In this document: piece by piece, positions 50,894 through 58,945 of the stretch
Layout of the letters: every line of letters starts with the position of its first letter
Position numbering within the stretch: position 1 is the first letter of the stretch
NCBI GenBank assembly: GCA_949300145.1
Contig: CASGDA010000001.1
Coordinates: 124,001-188,000 of the forward strand
From: an uncultured Treponema sp.
GTDB lineage: Bacteria; Spirochaetota; Spirochaetia; Treponematales; Treponemataceae
DNA: 64,000 nucleotides
Direction of reading: 5' to 3'
Notes under the pieces: generated by a model
Databases searched by the model: none
What the model saw: only the letters and a program-made list of their open reading frames with translations
Told to the model about the DNA's origin: nothing
Translations under genes and position numbers: made by a program

Positions 50894-51439
50894 ATGAGTT
50901 CACTTGCAAGTCATTCATTTCCACTGGACGATTATATCAGGAAGGTGCCTGATTTTCCTAAACCGGGTATCCTGTTTTACGATATAACCGGAATCCTGGC
51001 GGCTCCCGAAGCATTCAGCTGGTGCATAGACCGGATGGAGGAAATCTATTCCGGCGAAAAAATAGACGCTATTGCCGCCGTCGAAGCGAGGGGCTTTGTG
51101 TTCGCATCCCCCTTTGCCCTGAAAAGAAACATACCCCTGGTTCTGGTACGGAAAAAAGGCAAACTGCCCGGCGAAGTCTATTCATGTGAATATGAGCTTG
51201 AATACGGCACCGCGATTCTTGAAGTCCACAAGGCGGACGTGCCTTCCGGCGGCAGGATTCTCGTGGTCGATGACCTTATCGCGACCGGAGGAACCCTGAA
51301 TGCCGCGCGGAACGTTCTTGAACAGGGAGGGGCAGAGGTTGCAGGATATTTCGGCATAGTCGGACTTCCCTTCCTCAATTATTCCTCGGCCCTCGGAAAC
51401 ATACCGGTAAAAACACTGATAGAATACAAAAGCGAGTGA
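50894..51439 (+). CDS. apt: adenine phosphoribosyltransferase
   Basis: 181 residues. The start region (YIRKVPDFPKPGILFYDIT) is the Apt hallmark. The PRPP-binding loop is VLVVDDLIATGGT (about 120-132). It makes AMP from adenine and PRPP in purine salvage. An ATG at 50876 would lie inside the promoter, and the GGAGG before it is only 3 bases away, so the ATG at 50894 is preferred. It neighbours the purine nucleoside transporter on the opposite strand, making a salvage neighbourhood. Confidence 0.92.
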   Translation: MSSLASHSFPLDDYIRKVPDFPKPGILFYDITGILAAPEAFSWCIDRMEEIYSGEKIDAIAAVEARGFVFASPFALKRNIPLVLVRKKGKLPGEVYSCEYELEYGTAILEVHKADVPSGGRILVVDDLIATGGTLNAARNVLEQGGAEVAGYFGIVGLPFLNYSSALGNIPVKTLIEYKSE

Positions 51440-51488
51440 CTTTCATCCGCAGGATTTCCGTCTCCCCGCCGCGGCGCCATCCTGATGT

Positions 51489-51517
51489 TGACATTATTTT
51501 CGTCATATGATAGTCTC
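51489..51517 (+). promoter_or_regulatory. tRNA operon promoter
   Basis: -35 TTGACA (51489-51494), a 17-base spacer, -10 TAGTCT (51512-51517). tRNA-Gln begins 12 bases later. Confidence 0.55.
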
Positions 51518-51529
51518 TAACCATTCATT

Positions 51530-51600
51530 CCCCGGTTGTGTAATGGTAGCACCGCAGATTCTGGTTCTGCTTGTGGGGGTTCGAATCCTCCCTGGGGAAA
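51530..51600 (+). tRNA. tRNA-Gln (anticodon CUG)
   Basis: A 71-base cloverleaf. The acceptor TCCCCGG pairs with CTGGGGA, with A as discriminator. The D arm is GTGTAATGGTAGCAC. The anticodon stem GCAGA/TCTGC has loop TTCTGGT (anticodon CTG, reading CAG). The T arm contains GTTCGAATC. No CCA is encoded. The neighbour tRNA-Glu follows after 36 bases. Confidence 0.95.
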
Positions 51601-51636
51601 AAGAATATTCCGGCTTGTTTGCGGAAATCCCTCCTT

Positions 51637-51708
51637 GGTCCCTTCGTCTATCGGTTAGGACAAAAGATTCTCAATCTTTAAAGACGGGTTCGATTCCCGT
51701 AGGGACCG
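51637..51708 (+). tRNA. tRNA-Glu (anticodon CUC)
   Basis: A 72-base cloverleaf. The acceptor GGTCCCT pairs with AGGGACC, with G as discriminator. The anticodon stem AAAGA/TCTTT has loop TTCTCAA (anticodon CTC, reading GAG). The T arm is CGGGTTCGATTCCCG. No CCA is encoded. Probably co-transcribed with tRNA-Gln. No clear terminator follows. Confidence 0.96.
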
Positions 51709-51781
51709 AAATGACCTTTCCTTCTGATGAATAATTGAATAATCCCTGAATTCTTATTTTGCGGAAATGATGAAGATTCCC

Positions 51782-51818
51782 GCGGCAAGTCTGTACACAA
51801 AAAAGCATACAGACCCGC
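51782..51818 (-). terminator. hairpin at the end of the chemotaxis operon
   Basis: GTCTGTA/TACAGAC (7 bp) plus GCGG/CCGC across a 3-base bulge. No T-run follows on the minus strand, though the loop is T-rich. A possible weak terminator after cheY. Confidence 0.35.
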
Positions 51819-51828
51819 CGGAAGGAAT

Positions 51829-52266
51829 TTATTTACTGAGAACGGAGGCGATGCGCTCCAAAACTTTCTTACGGTCCAAAGGTTTCACGATATAGTTTTT
51901 AGCGCCGAGAAGAAGTGCCTGCTTAACCAGATCCTCTTTTCCAAGGGCGCTTATCATTACAACCCGGGCGGATTTATCGAAAGCCATGATTTTCTCAAGG
52001 GCCGCGATTCCATCCATTTTCGGCATTGTGATGTCCATTGTAACCAAATCGACGTTCGGCGAAATTTCCTTGTATTTTTCAACACCGTCCAGACCGTCAA
52101 CGGCAGTGGCGACAATCTCGTAACCTTCACTTGTAAGAATCTGTCCGATTTGTTTTGCGACAAAGATAGAATCATCAACTATAAGAATTTTATAAGGAGT
52201 TCCATCCGGCTTAATACCGGCCGGCGGTCTCTCATTGATGGACGGAAAATCCTGTTTTGAAATCAT
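51829..52266 (-). CDS. cheY: chemotaxis response regulator CheY
   Basis: 145 residues, a single receiver domain. Acidic pocket D31/D32 (ILIVDDS), phosphorylation site D78 (VTMDITMPKMDG), S106 (MISALG) and K128 (IVKP). It has about 25 extra N-terminal residues before the first strand. It is phosphorylated by CheA and would act on the flagellar switch. AGGAG lies 6 bases before the ATG. Last gene of cheA-cheWR-cheX-cheY; the spacing from cheX is 47 bases. Confidence 0.94.
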   Translation of the reverse strand: MISKQDFPSINERPPAGIKPDGTPYKILIVDDSIFVAKQIGQILTSEGYEIVATAVDGLDGVEKYKEISPNVDLVTMDITMPKMDGIAALEKIMAFDKSARVVMISALGKEDLVKQALLLGAKNYIVKPLDRKKVLERIASVLSK

Positions 52267-52313
52267 ATTCAGCTCCTGTCTCTTTTCCTGTTAAAATAAT
52301 GCCGTACCGGCAT

Positions 52314-52781
52314 TTATTCTGATTTTTCTCTGATGGCGACATTAACCTCAAGGCATCCGTAATTCGTTTCAATTGGAACAATCAGCGCCTCAACGTTATG
52401 ATCCGAAATCTCAAGATTCTGGCCGGAAAAAAGAGCCGGCGGCGTTAAATCAAACCGGAATCCAAGATCGTATAATTTTGTCACAGCCTGTGCCGTTATC
52501 ATATTGGCAAGTTCGGTAATCGTGGCCTTCGCCATGTCATCGAAAACCGTAAATTCCTCACGGTTCATCCTGCCGGCGATTTTAATCGCCGTAGGCATAT
52601 CCATATCAAAGACAACACGGCCGGAAACATCTCCCGCCAGTCCCACAAGGGCGGCAACCCCCATCGTCGGCATGGAAGTGGCTTTGAGATAAAGCTCCCC
52701 ACGACGGACTTCATCATCCAAAACTTCTTTCAAAATGTTGTATGCAGCCTCTACGAAAGGGTTGATATACTCTACACGCAT
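52314..52781 (-). CDS. cheX: CheX CheY-phosphatase
   Basis: 155 residues of the CheC/CheX family. The phosphatase signature ExxN is visible as E90-L-A-N93 (TITELANMI), the residues that position water on phospho-CheY. CheX is the main CheY-P phosphatase in spirochaetes (known in Borrelia). Two adjacent ATGs exist; 52781 has AAGGAG 6 bases upstream and is preferred. It lies between cheW-R and cheY. Confidence 0.93.
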   Translation of the reverse strand: MRVEYINPFVEAAYNILKEVLDDEVRRGELYLKATSMPTMGVAALVGLAGDVSGRVVFDMDMPTAIKIAGRMNREEFTVFDDMAKATITELANMITAQAVTKLYDLGFRFDLTPPALFSGQNLEISDHNVEALIVPIETNYGCLEVNVAIREKSE

Positions 52782-52822
52782 CATTTACTCCTTTTATATC
52801 AACGTGATTATTACTAACCTGT

Positions 52823-54235
52823 TTATTCCTTCACAAATACAGCGGCGCTTCCTTTTACCTTTTTCTGCCAGCCGGCGTTTTTCGGCATCGATTCATTTAC
52901 ACCAAGCAGAACAACTCCGTTCCCCTTGAGATTCTCGGAAATATCCGCGATAAGAGCCGACTGCTTTTTCACTTCCATAAACGAAATGACGTCGCGGCAG
53001 ACAACAAAATCAAGCGAAGGCAGTGAGTTTTTATTGGCGCAGTCATGATATTCAAAAAGAATCATGTCCCGTATTTCCTGGGAGAAAACCCAGGCCCCGG
53101 AAATATTCCGGGTCAAATAAGGCCGGATGGTTTCCGTAACAGCCTGCTCCGGAACGGTGAGCAGAGGAGCCCCCGAAACCGCCAGCAAATCCAAATCATT
53201 GGCATAAATCCTGATTCTGGCGCCGGGATACAGCTCTTTCATCATAACAGCGACGGAATAAGCCTCGAAGCCCTTGGCGCAGCCTATGTTCCACACATTA
53301 ATCTGCTTTGCCTGATTCGGGGGCATGAGGGAAGAAATATCCTTCATATACTGGTCGGACCATATGGTGCCGGAATCAGGGGACTGGAACGTGGAAAGGA
53401 AAAGGGACGAATCTTCAGCGGAATGAAGCTGGAGGTTGTCCGCGCCACGCAAAGCCGTCCATTCCCCGAATCTGGAATTAACCCAGTCCTCGTTCACCTG
53501 GGAAACATAAAAACGGGACAAAACTGAAAGGGAGTCCCGGATAAATGAAAGCTCCTTCTCCGCCGAAACAACGGGCGATTCCTCTTCTTTCACGGTATCC
53601 TGAGCCGGGAACCCGGTATTCACGGTTGAATCCGCCTGCTCCCGGGGAATATCCGCACCGGCGGCATTCGCCCCGCGGTTTTCCAGGGAAACGTCATGCT
53701 CTGATTCAAATTCCTTTTCGCGGAAAATCCTGTCCGTATCAAGAAGGATATACAGCCTGTTCTGATATTCCACAACCCCCTGGATATACCTGATATTTAT
53801 ATCCCCGAAAATCGGATGCGGGGGCTGAATCGAACCGGAATAAATACCGACGACCTTATCTATGCTGTCAACAACCACGCCGTAGGTCAAGTCCTCAACG
53901 GTCAGGATAATCATGCTTTCAAGGCTGTCAGCCCTGCGTTCTTTCACAGGAAGATTGAAAAACAGCCGGAGGTCGATTATCGGTATGATATCGCCGCGCA
54001 GGTTATACACTCCCAGGACAAAAGGCGCGGTGTTCGGAACATAGGTGAAACGGCCGGCTTTGGCGATTTCCTTCACCCGCATAATGTCAATGGCATAATC
54101 TTTGCCGCCAAGGGAGAAAGTAACTATTTTGCAGTCAGCGGCGATTGTTTTCTCTGACTCTTCGCGTGAAGGATCCTCAACCGCAAGGGCCGTTGATTCA
54201 CGGACAGATGTGTCTTCCATCACTTCGCTTACCAT
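52823..54235 (-). CDS. CheW-CheR hybrid chemotaxis protein
   Basis: 470 residues. A CheW domain spans 35-170 (KDYAIDIMRVKEIAKA; VYNLRGDIIPIIDLR). An acidic linker (175-225) joins it to a CheR-like methyltransferase domain (about 230-450). The AdoMet site reads NIGCAKGFEAYSVA (317-330) and the acid ANDLDLLAV (345-353); the NVLIYF-type motif is CRDVISFME (413-421). These are altered from active CheR, so methyl transfer is uncertain. Such hybrids are described in Treponema denticola. The protein links CheA to receptors. Its start overlaps the cheA stop by 7 bases. Confidence 0.9.
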   Translation of the reverse strand: MVSEVMEDTSVRESTALAVEDPSREESEKTIAADCKIVTFSLGGKDYAIDIMRVKEIAKAGRFTYVPNTAPFVLGVYNLRGDIIPIIDLRLFFNLPVKERRADSLESMIILTVEDLTYGVVVDSIDKVVGIYSGSIQPPHPIFGDINIRYIQGVVEYQNRLYILLDTDRIFREKEFESEHDVSLENRGANAAGADIPREQADSTVNTGFPAQDTVKEEESPVVSAEKELSFIRDSLSVLSRFYVSQVNEDWVNSRFGEWTALRGADNLQLHSAEDSSLFLSTFQSPDSGTIWSDQYMKDISSLMPPNQAKQINVWNIGCAKGFEAYSVAVMMKELYPGARIRIYANDLDLLAVSGAPLLTVPEQAVTETIRPYLTRNISGAWVFSQEIRDMILFEYHDCANKNSLPSLDFVVCRDVISFMEVKKQSALIADISENLKGNGVVLLGVNESMPKNAGWQKKVKGSAAVFVKE

Positions 54236-56694
54236 TTAAGTTCACCTCTCTGTTCGCGGGCTTCAACTTCCTGCCTCAACCCAAGATCCAAAAGCTGATT
54301 CACGTCTATTATGAGGGAAACCGAACCGTCTCCCAAAATCGAAGCACCGGCAATTCCAGGCGAATTCGTAAACTGATCCTTCAAAGGCTTGATGACCACA
54401 TCCTCTTCGCCTATCAGGGAATCCACCATCAGCGCGACTTTTTTGTCGGCCGTACCCACAATGACCACATAGGTATAATCCTTTTTCTCGGTTATGCGGA
54501 TGCCGAAAAGCCTGTTAAGCCGAAGAAGGCTTATAACCTCATCCCGGACATTCAGGACTTCATAATTGTCTATCATGCTGATTTCACCGGTGCTTATACG
54601 CTGGCTTTCAATAACCGACGCGACGGGAATTGAATAAACCTCATCACCTACCCTTATGAGGAGCCCCTGTATTATGGCCAGGGTCAGCGGAAGCCTTATA
54701 ACAAAACGGGAACCCTCGCCCGGCCGTGACAGAACAGAGACAGAACCATTCAGTTTTTCTATCGAATTCTTCACCACGTCCAGACCGACCCCGCGTCCGG
54801 AAATATTCGAAATCTTTTCCGAAGTCGAGAAACCGGGGGAGAAAATAAGCTGGTAAGCCTCCGTATCGGAAAGATTCTTTCCGGGATGTATTATACCGCG
54901 CTTCACCGCCTTGGCTTTCACCGCCTCGACATCGATTCCGCCGCCGTCATCGGCTATTTCAATAATTATCAGGTTGCCTTCATTGCCGGCCTTTAAAAGA
55001 ACCGTACCCTCTTCCGGCTTACCGGCGGCGAGCCGTTTCTCCCTTGATTCTATACCATGGTCAACGGCGTTCCTTACACAGTGCATTATGGGGTCAAGAA
55101 GATCTTCGACAACGGATTTGTCCAGCTCGGTGTCCTCGCCTTCTATGACGAGATTTATTTTTTTGCCCAGATCATGGGAAAGATCCCTGACAACCCTCGG
55201 AAAGCGGTTGAAAATCTGGTTTATCGGAACCATCCTGATTTTCATGACCCTTTCCTGAAGCTCACCGGCTATCCTGCCCAGATTCTGGGCGGTGGAGCGG
55301 TAACGGTTAATGGCGGTTTTCATTGAAGTTTCATAGTCATTGAATATATCAAAAAGCATTGAATATTCTTCATTGACCAGACGCTTCAAGTCCTTCAGGC
55401 TTTTCCCCTCCTGAACCTCGGCAATCAAATCCGGAAGCTGGTCAAACAGTTCATGAAGCTTTTCCCGGTAAACGGATTCATTCTGGAGAAATTCTGTAAA
55501 CAAATCGGAGAACTGGGAAGCGGACTGATTGAAAGAAGCCTTTACAATAACAGTCTCGCTTACAAGATTCATAAGGGCGTCAACCCGTTTTGAATCAACC
55601 CTCAGGATGGAACCTGATCCTGCCACTTTCTTCGCAGCGGCGGGATGGGCGGACCTGTTCTTTTCGTTCTTCGCGTCATCAGAAACGGAATCCGTTCCGG
55701 CGGTATCCTCTCCGGCGGCGCCGGCCTCATCCGAGGCGGAGGCTGAAGGAACATCCGCTTCACTGTCCTGGGCATCATCCCGTACCGGAGTGTCCTGCGT
55801 GGAGCCTGATCCGGAAGCTGTAAACATCCCGGCGGGCCCTTCCGCGGCGGAAAAATCAACATCAAACACCGCGGAAGAAAGGGTAACGTCGGATATAAAG
55901 GCGGTTTTTTCCAGAACTTCGGGAGAAGATTTTGATGAGACAAAATAATATACGGTCTGGTGGAAAACATCGGAATAGAGCTCGTCAAAGTCGGGTATGG
56001 TGCGCAAAACCTGCCCTTCCTGTTTCAAAGCGGCGAAAACCTGTATGCCGCCCACCGTATTCATGGGGTTGTCCTCATCAAAGACAACCTGAACAAGATA
56101 TGCCTTTTCTCCAGACGGAACGGCTTCCTTCAACTCGAGCATTTCATATTCGGTAAGCTGGACAGGAAGTCCGGATGGATCTTCGGGTTTCTTTGCCCGC
56201 TCCGGGTCTTTTTTGACGGAAGGAGAAGCTTCACCGGAAAGTTTTTCCGCTATATTTTTCGGCACGGATTTTTTACCCGCTTTTTTCGGGGAAGCCTTTT
56301 CAGGTATAAGCCCTTCCAGCTCGGAAACAATACCCGAGACATCCTCTCCGTACACTTCACCTTCAGCCCTGGCGGAAAGCATGGCTTTAATCACATCCAA
56401 GGCCCTCAAAAGCAGGTCAACAACCGATTCGGTTATTTTAACGGTGCCGGAACGTATCGCATCCAGCAAGTCCTCAACCTTGTGGGTGAAACCGGAAAGC
56501 TCATTCATTTCAACGGTGGCAGAACCGCCCTTCAGGGTATGAGCGGCACGAAAAATCTCGTCAATCGCATCATGATTTTCAGGATCATTTTCAATGACAA
56601 GGATATTGCTTTCCAGCATATCAACCTGTTGCTCAGCCTCGCTGAAAAAATCTTTGAGTAACTCTTCATTGTTAATATCAAGATAATCGCTCAT
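54229..56694 (-). CDS. cheA: chemotaxis histidine kinase CheA
   Basis: 821 residues. P1 carries the phosphorylated H52 (FRAAHTLKGGSATVEM). A low-complexity linker (about 130-165) precedes a P2-like fold (about 175-285), followed by an Ala/Ser/Asp-rich linker (about 300-360). P3 is helical. The P4 kinase has HCVRNAVDHGIESREKR (about 535), DDGGGID and GRGVGLDVVK. P5 (CheW-like) is C-terminal. It phosphorylates CheY in response to receptors. TATAAT lies 6 bases before the ATG and there is no Shine-Dalgarno. Confidence 0.95.
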   Translation of the reverse strand: MSDYLDINNEELLKDFFSEAEQQVDMLESNILVIENDPENHDAIDEIFRAAHTLKGGSATVEMNELSGFTHKVEDLLDAIRSGTVKITESVVDLLLRALDVIKAMLSARAEGEVYGEDVSGIVSELEGLIPEKASPKKAGKKSVPKNIAEKLSGEASPSVKKDPERAKKPEDPSGLPVQLTEYEMLELKEAVPSGEKAYLVQVVFDEDNPMNTVGGIQVFAALKQEGQVLRTIPDFDELYSDVFHQTVYYFVSSKSSPEVLEKTAFISDVTLSSAVFDVDFSAAEGPAGMFTASGSGSTQDTPVRDDAQDSEADVPSASASDEAGAAGEDTAGTDSVSDDAKNEKNRSAHPAAAKKVAGSGSILRVDSKRVDALMNLVSETVIVKASFNQSASQFSDLFTEFLQNESVYREKLHELFDQLPDLIAEVQEGKSLKDLKRLVNEEYSMLFDIFNDYETSMKTAINRYRSTAQNLGRIAGELQERVMKIRMVPINQIFNRFPRVVRDLSHDLGKKINLVIEGEDTELDKSVVEDLLDPIMHCVRNAVDHGIESREKRLAAGKPEEGTVLLKAGNEGNLIIIEIADDGGGIDVEAVKAKAVKRGIIHPGKNLSDTEAYQLIFSPGFSTSEKISNISGRGVGLDVVKNSIEKLNGSVSVLSRPGEGSRFVIRLPLTLAIIQGLLIRVGDEVYSIPVASVIESQRISTGEISMIDNYEVLNVRDEVISLLRLNRLFGIRITEKKDYTYVVIVGTADKKVALMVDSLIGEEDVVIKPLKDQFTNSPGIAGASILGDGSVSLIIDVNQLLDLGLRQEVEAREQRGELKW

Positions 56695-56700
56695 ACTAGC

Positions 56701-56706
56701 ATTATA
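56701..56706 (-). promoter_or_regulatory. -10 element of the chemotaxis operon (leaderless geometry)
   Basis: TATAAT (56706-56701 on the minus strand) ends 6 bases before the cheA ATG at 56694. TTGACT (56733-56728) lies 21 bases upstream, longer than the usual spacer. Confidence 0.5.
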
Positions 56707-56824
56707 GTTTATACTCTTTCAACGAATAGTCAAGAAGATAAGTTTTTTTTTTCGACATATCGGATAAAAAAACTGGAGTTAATTCAATCTATGGTATATA
56801 TTTACAAAAGGAATTTAATTTAAA

Positions 56825-58000
56825 ATGAAAGTGTCTTTTAGAATTTACGCTGTTTTTCTGGCTTTTTTCTGCTTCTGCTGCACCGGAGCGCTTGCGGCGC
56901 AGCAGTTTTCCCTCTCGAAATTTGACTTTGAAACCAGATTTTTCGAAAGGGACGGTTCCGCCGCCCTGACATCGCTGGTTGAAACGGGAGGAACCCTTTC
57001 GCTGGCAAAACATTTCAGGATTTCAGCCGGTCTAAGCCTTTTTACCGGTGATATGCTGGATTTTTTCCATGCCGCGGAATCAAAAAAGAAAGACGCCATG
57101 CTTGAGCTGGACTGGATTGCCGTGGAATTCCCGGTTGCCGTGAGCGGCGGGCTCGTACCGGCCCTTTTTTCCGGAAAATACGGGGATTTATCTTCCGGGG
57201 ATCTTCTTTTCAGGACGTTGCGGGCAACGCTGGAAAAGCCGCTGTTTTCAAAATACGGTCCCATGGAGATTTTCTCGGATAAAACAGAAACATCAGGTGC
57301 GGGGGCCGCCCTTATATGGACGGCGGAAACAATCCCCCTGGCAGCCGCGGCATACGCTTCCTGGAACGCCGACAGCGAAAACCCGGGATACAATATTTAC
57401 GCCCAAACAGCGGGGGCGGGACAAACCCTTTTGTGGAATATTTTCGCCGGGATTGAAACAGGGGGAAACGCCGGCAGGGATGACGGCGTGTATTTTTCGG
57501 CAGGCTTTTCCGCGGAAGCGGGAGCCGGAAATCCCTTCTCCCTGTATATGCAGACAAAAATCCTTCCATTTGAAATCCAAGGCGGGAAGTCCCTGTCGCA
57601 GGAGGTGAGTGAAAAAATACATTTCCTGCTTGAACCCCGTTTTAACGGCAGTTTATTCTCCCTCCACACCTCTTTTTTCATTTCCCCCGTGCTTGAGGAA
57701 AAAGAAATTCCCTATCTTGACATCAACAGCGACGGGCAATACTTCGGCATGAATCTCAGGTTTGTATGCGGCAGTATTTTTTCACACAGGCAGAATTTGG
57801 GATTTGATTTCACAATATTTTCAGATACGGATATAAATACCGATTATAACAGTGAGGACTTTATTTTCTGTGTAAGTCCTTTTTTCAATATTTCAACCGG
57901 AGGAAGCATTATAACTTTCAGTGTAACCCTTAACCCTGCGAAAATAGACTCACTGCTTTCCGCCGGTGAAATAAATCTCCATATTAAGGCGGCGCTTTAA
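56825..58000 (+). CDS. outer-membrane beta-barrel-like protein of unknown function
   Basis: 391 residues with a clear signal peptide (about 1-24, ending GALAA). The rest alternates short amphipathic strands and turns, rich in Phe, Gly and Ser. It ends with strand-like INLHIKAAL. This fits an outer-membrane barrel or periplasmic beta protein. I recognise no family. AAAGGA lies 13 bases before the ATG, rather far. Its TAA overlaps the next gene's ATG (TAATG), so the two are coupled. Confidence 0.75.
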   Translation: MKVSFRIYAVFLAFFCFCCTGALAAQQFSLSKFDFETRFFERDGSAALTSLVETGGTLSLAKHFRISAGLSLFTGDMLDFFHAAESKKKDAMLELDWIAVEFPVAVSGGLVPALFSGKYGDLSSGDLLFRTLRATLEKPLFSKYGPMEIFSDKTETSGAGAALIWTAETIPLAAAAYASWNADSENPGYNIYAQTAGAGQTLLWNIFAGIETGGNAGRDDGVYFSAGFSAEAGAGNPFSLYMQTKILPFEIQGGKSLSQEVSEKIHFLLEPRFNGSLFSLHTSFFISPVLEEKEIPYLDINSDGQYFGMNLRFVCGSIFSHRQNLGFDFTIFSDTDINTDYNSEDFIFCVSPFFNISTGGSIITFSVTLNPAKIDSLLSAGEINLHIKAAL

Positions 58001-58902
58001 TGGACTTCAGAAAACCCAAACCAAAACCATACGGATTCTCCGGTGCAAGAAAAACAACCTGTTTTTCACTGTGCCTGGCGTTTTTATTATTCTTCCCTTC
58101 CGTGAAAACACAAGCCATGGACATTTCCATTTCCGCCGGAGCAGCCAATACAGGTTACAGTCAGGACGGAACCCTTCCGGCTGATTTGTCCCCGGTTTTT
58201 TCCCTGGGAATCGATTACGGCATAAACGAGAAGCTTTCCGCGGCGGTCACCGTCCGGCAGGAAGCGGTTTTCGGGAGGAAAATCGCGGCGGAATGCTCAT
58301 ACGATACAGGCTTGATGAAATTCACCGCGGGGCCTGTTTTCGGTCTGCTGAACGGACTGGAGGACGGAGAGGATTCCCAGCTGCTTCAGCCGGGTGTGAA
58401 ACTCGGATTCTCGATTTTCTTTTTGAATATAATCAACCTTGAAGCATCATCGGAATTCTGCATTCTTGCGGCTGATGATGTTTCCGGGCAGATATATCCG
58501 TCACAGGCCAACCTCAACCTGGGGTTTGTTTTTCCTTCGGTAATATGCACCGCCGGTATAAACCAGAAGTCAACCTTCACATCGGGCGACGAGGGTTCAA
58601 AACAAACAATGACCGATTACGGATTTTACACCGAAATTTTCGGGAAAAACTCTCCGGTGAGGTTCAATGTTGATTTTATTTACAGAACCCTGACTTTCAA
58701 GGCGAACAACCAGACCGTCTCAAACCTTGCGGACACTTCCGCCGCATCCATAGTCATAGGCGGCGGACTGGAAATACAGGCTAGGAACAAGGCCTTTTTC
58801 CTGGACGGGGAAGGAAGTGTATACACATTCGCCACCGAAGGGGATGACCCGGGTAATCCGTTCCTGTACAGTTTCTCCGCAGGAATGCGCTTTTCGCTTT
58901 AA
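58000..58902 (+). CDS. second beta-barrel-like envelope protein
   Basis: 300 residues. The N-terminal basic stretch and hydrophobic core (CFSLCLAFLLFFPSV, about 21-35, then QAM) are a signal peptide. The remainder is strand-rich with repeated aromatic/glycine alternation and ends AGMRFSL, a terminal aromatic strand typical of outer-membrane barrels. No family recognised. It begins on the last base of the preceding gene's stop, so the two proteins probably work together. Confidence 0.75.
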   Translation: MDFRKPKPKPYGFSGARKTTCFSLCLAFLLFFPSVKTQAMDISISAGAANTGYSQDGTLPADLSPVFSLGIDYGINEKLSAAVTVRQEAVFGRKIAAECSYDTGLMKFTAGPVFGLLNGLEDGEDSQLLQPGVKLGFSIFFLNIINLEASSEFCILAADDVSGQIYPSQANLNLGFVFPSVICTAGINQKSTFTSGDEGSKQTMTDYGFYTEIFGKNSPVRFNVDFIYRTLTFKANNQTVSNLADTSAASIVIGGGLEIQARNKAFFLDGEGSVYTFATEGDDPGNPFLYSFSAGMRFSL

Positions 58903-58945
58903 CCGGCGGAGAAATCAGCGGCGGGACTGCCCGGAACGGCTGCCG

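Noticed and set aside
51507-51734. A 75-codon frame across the two tRNA genes
   Set aside because: The sequence is fully accounted for by tRNA-Gln and tRNA-Glu.
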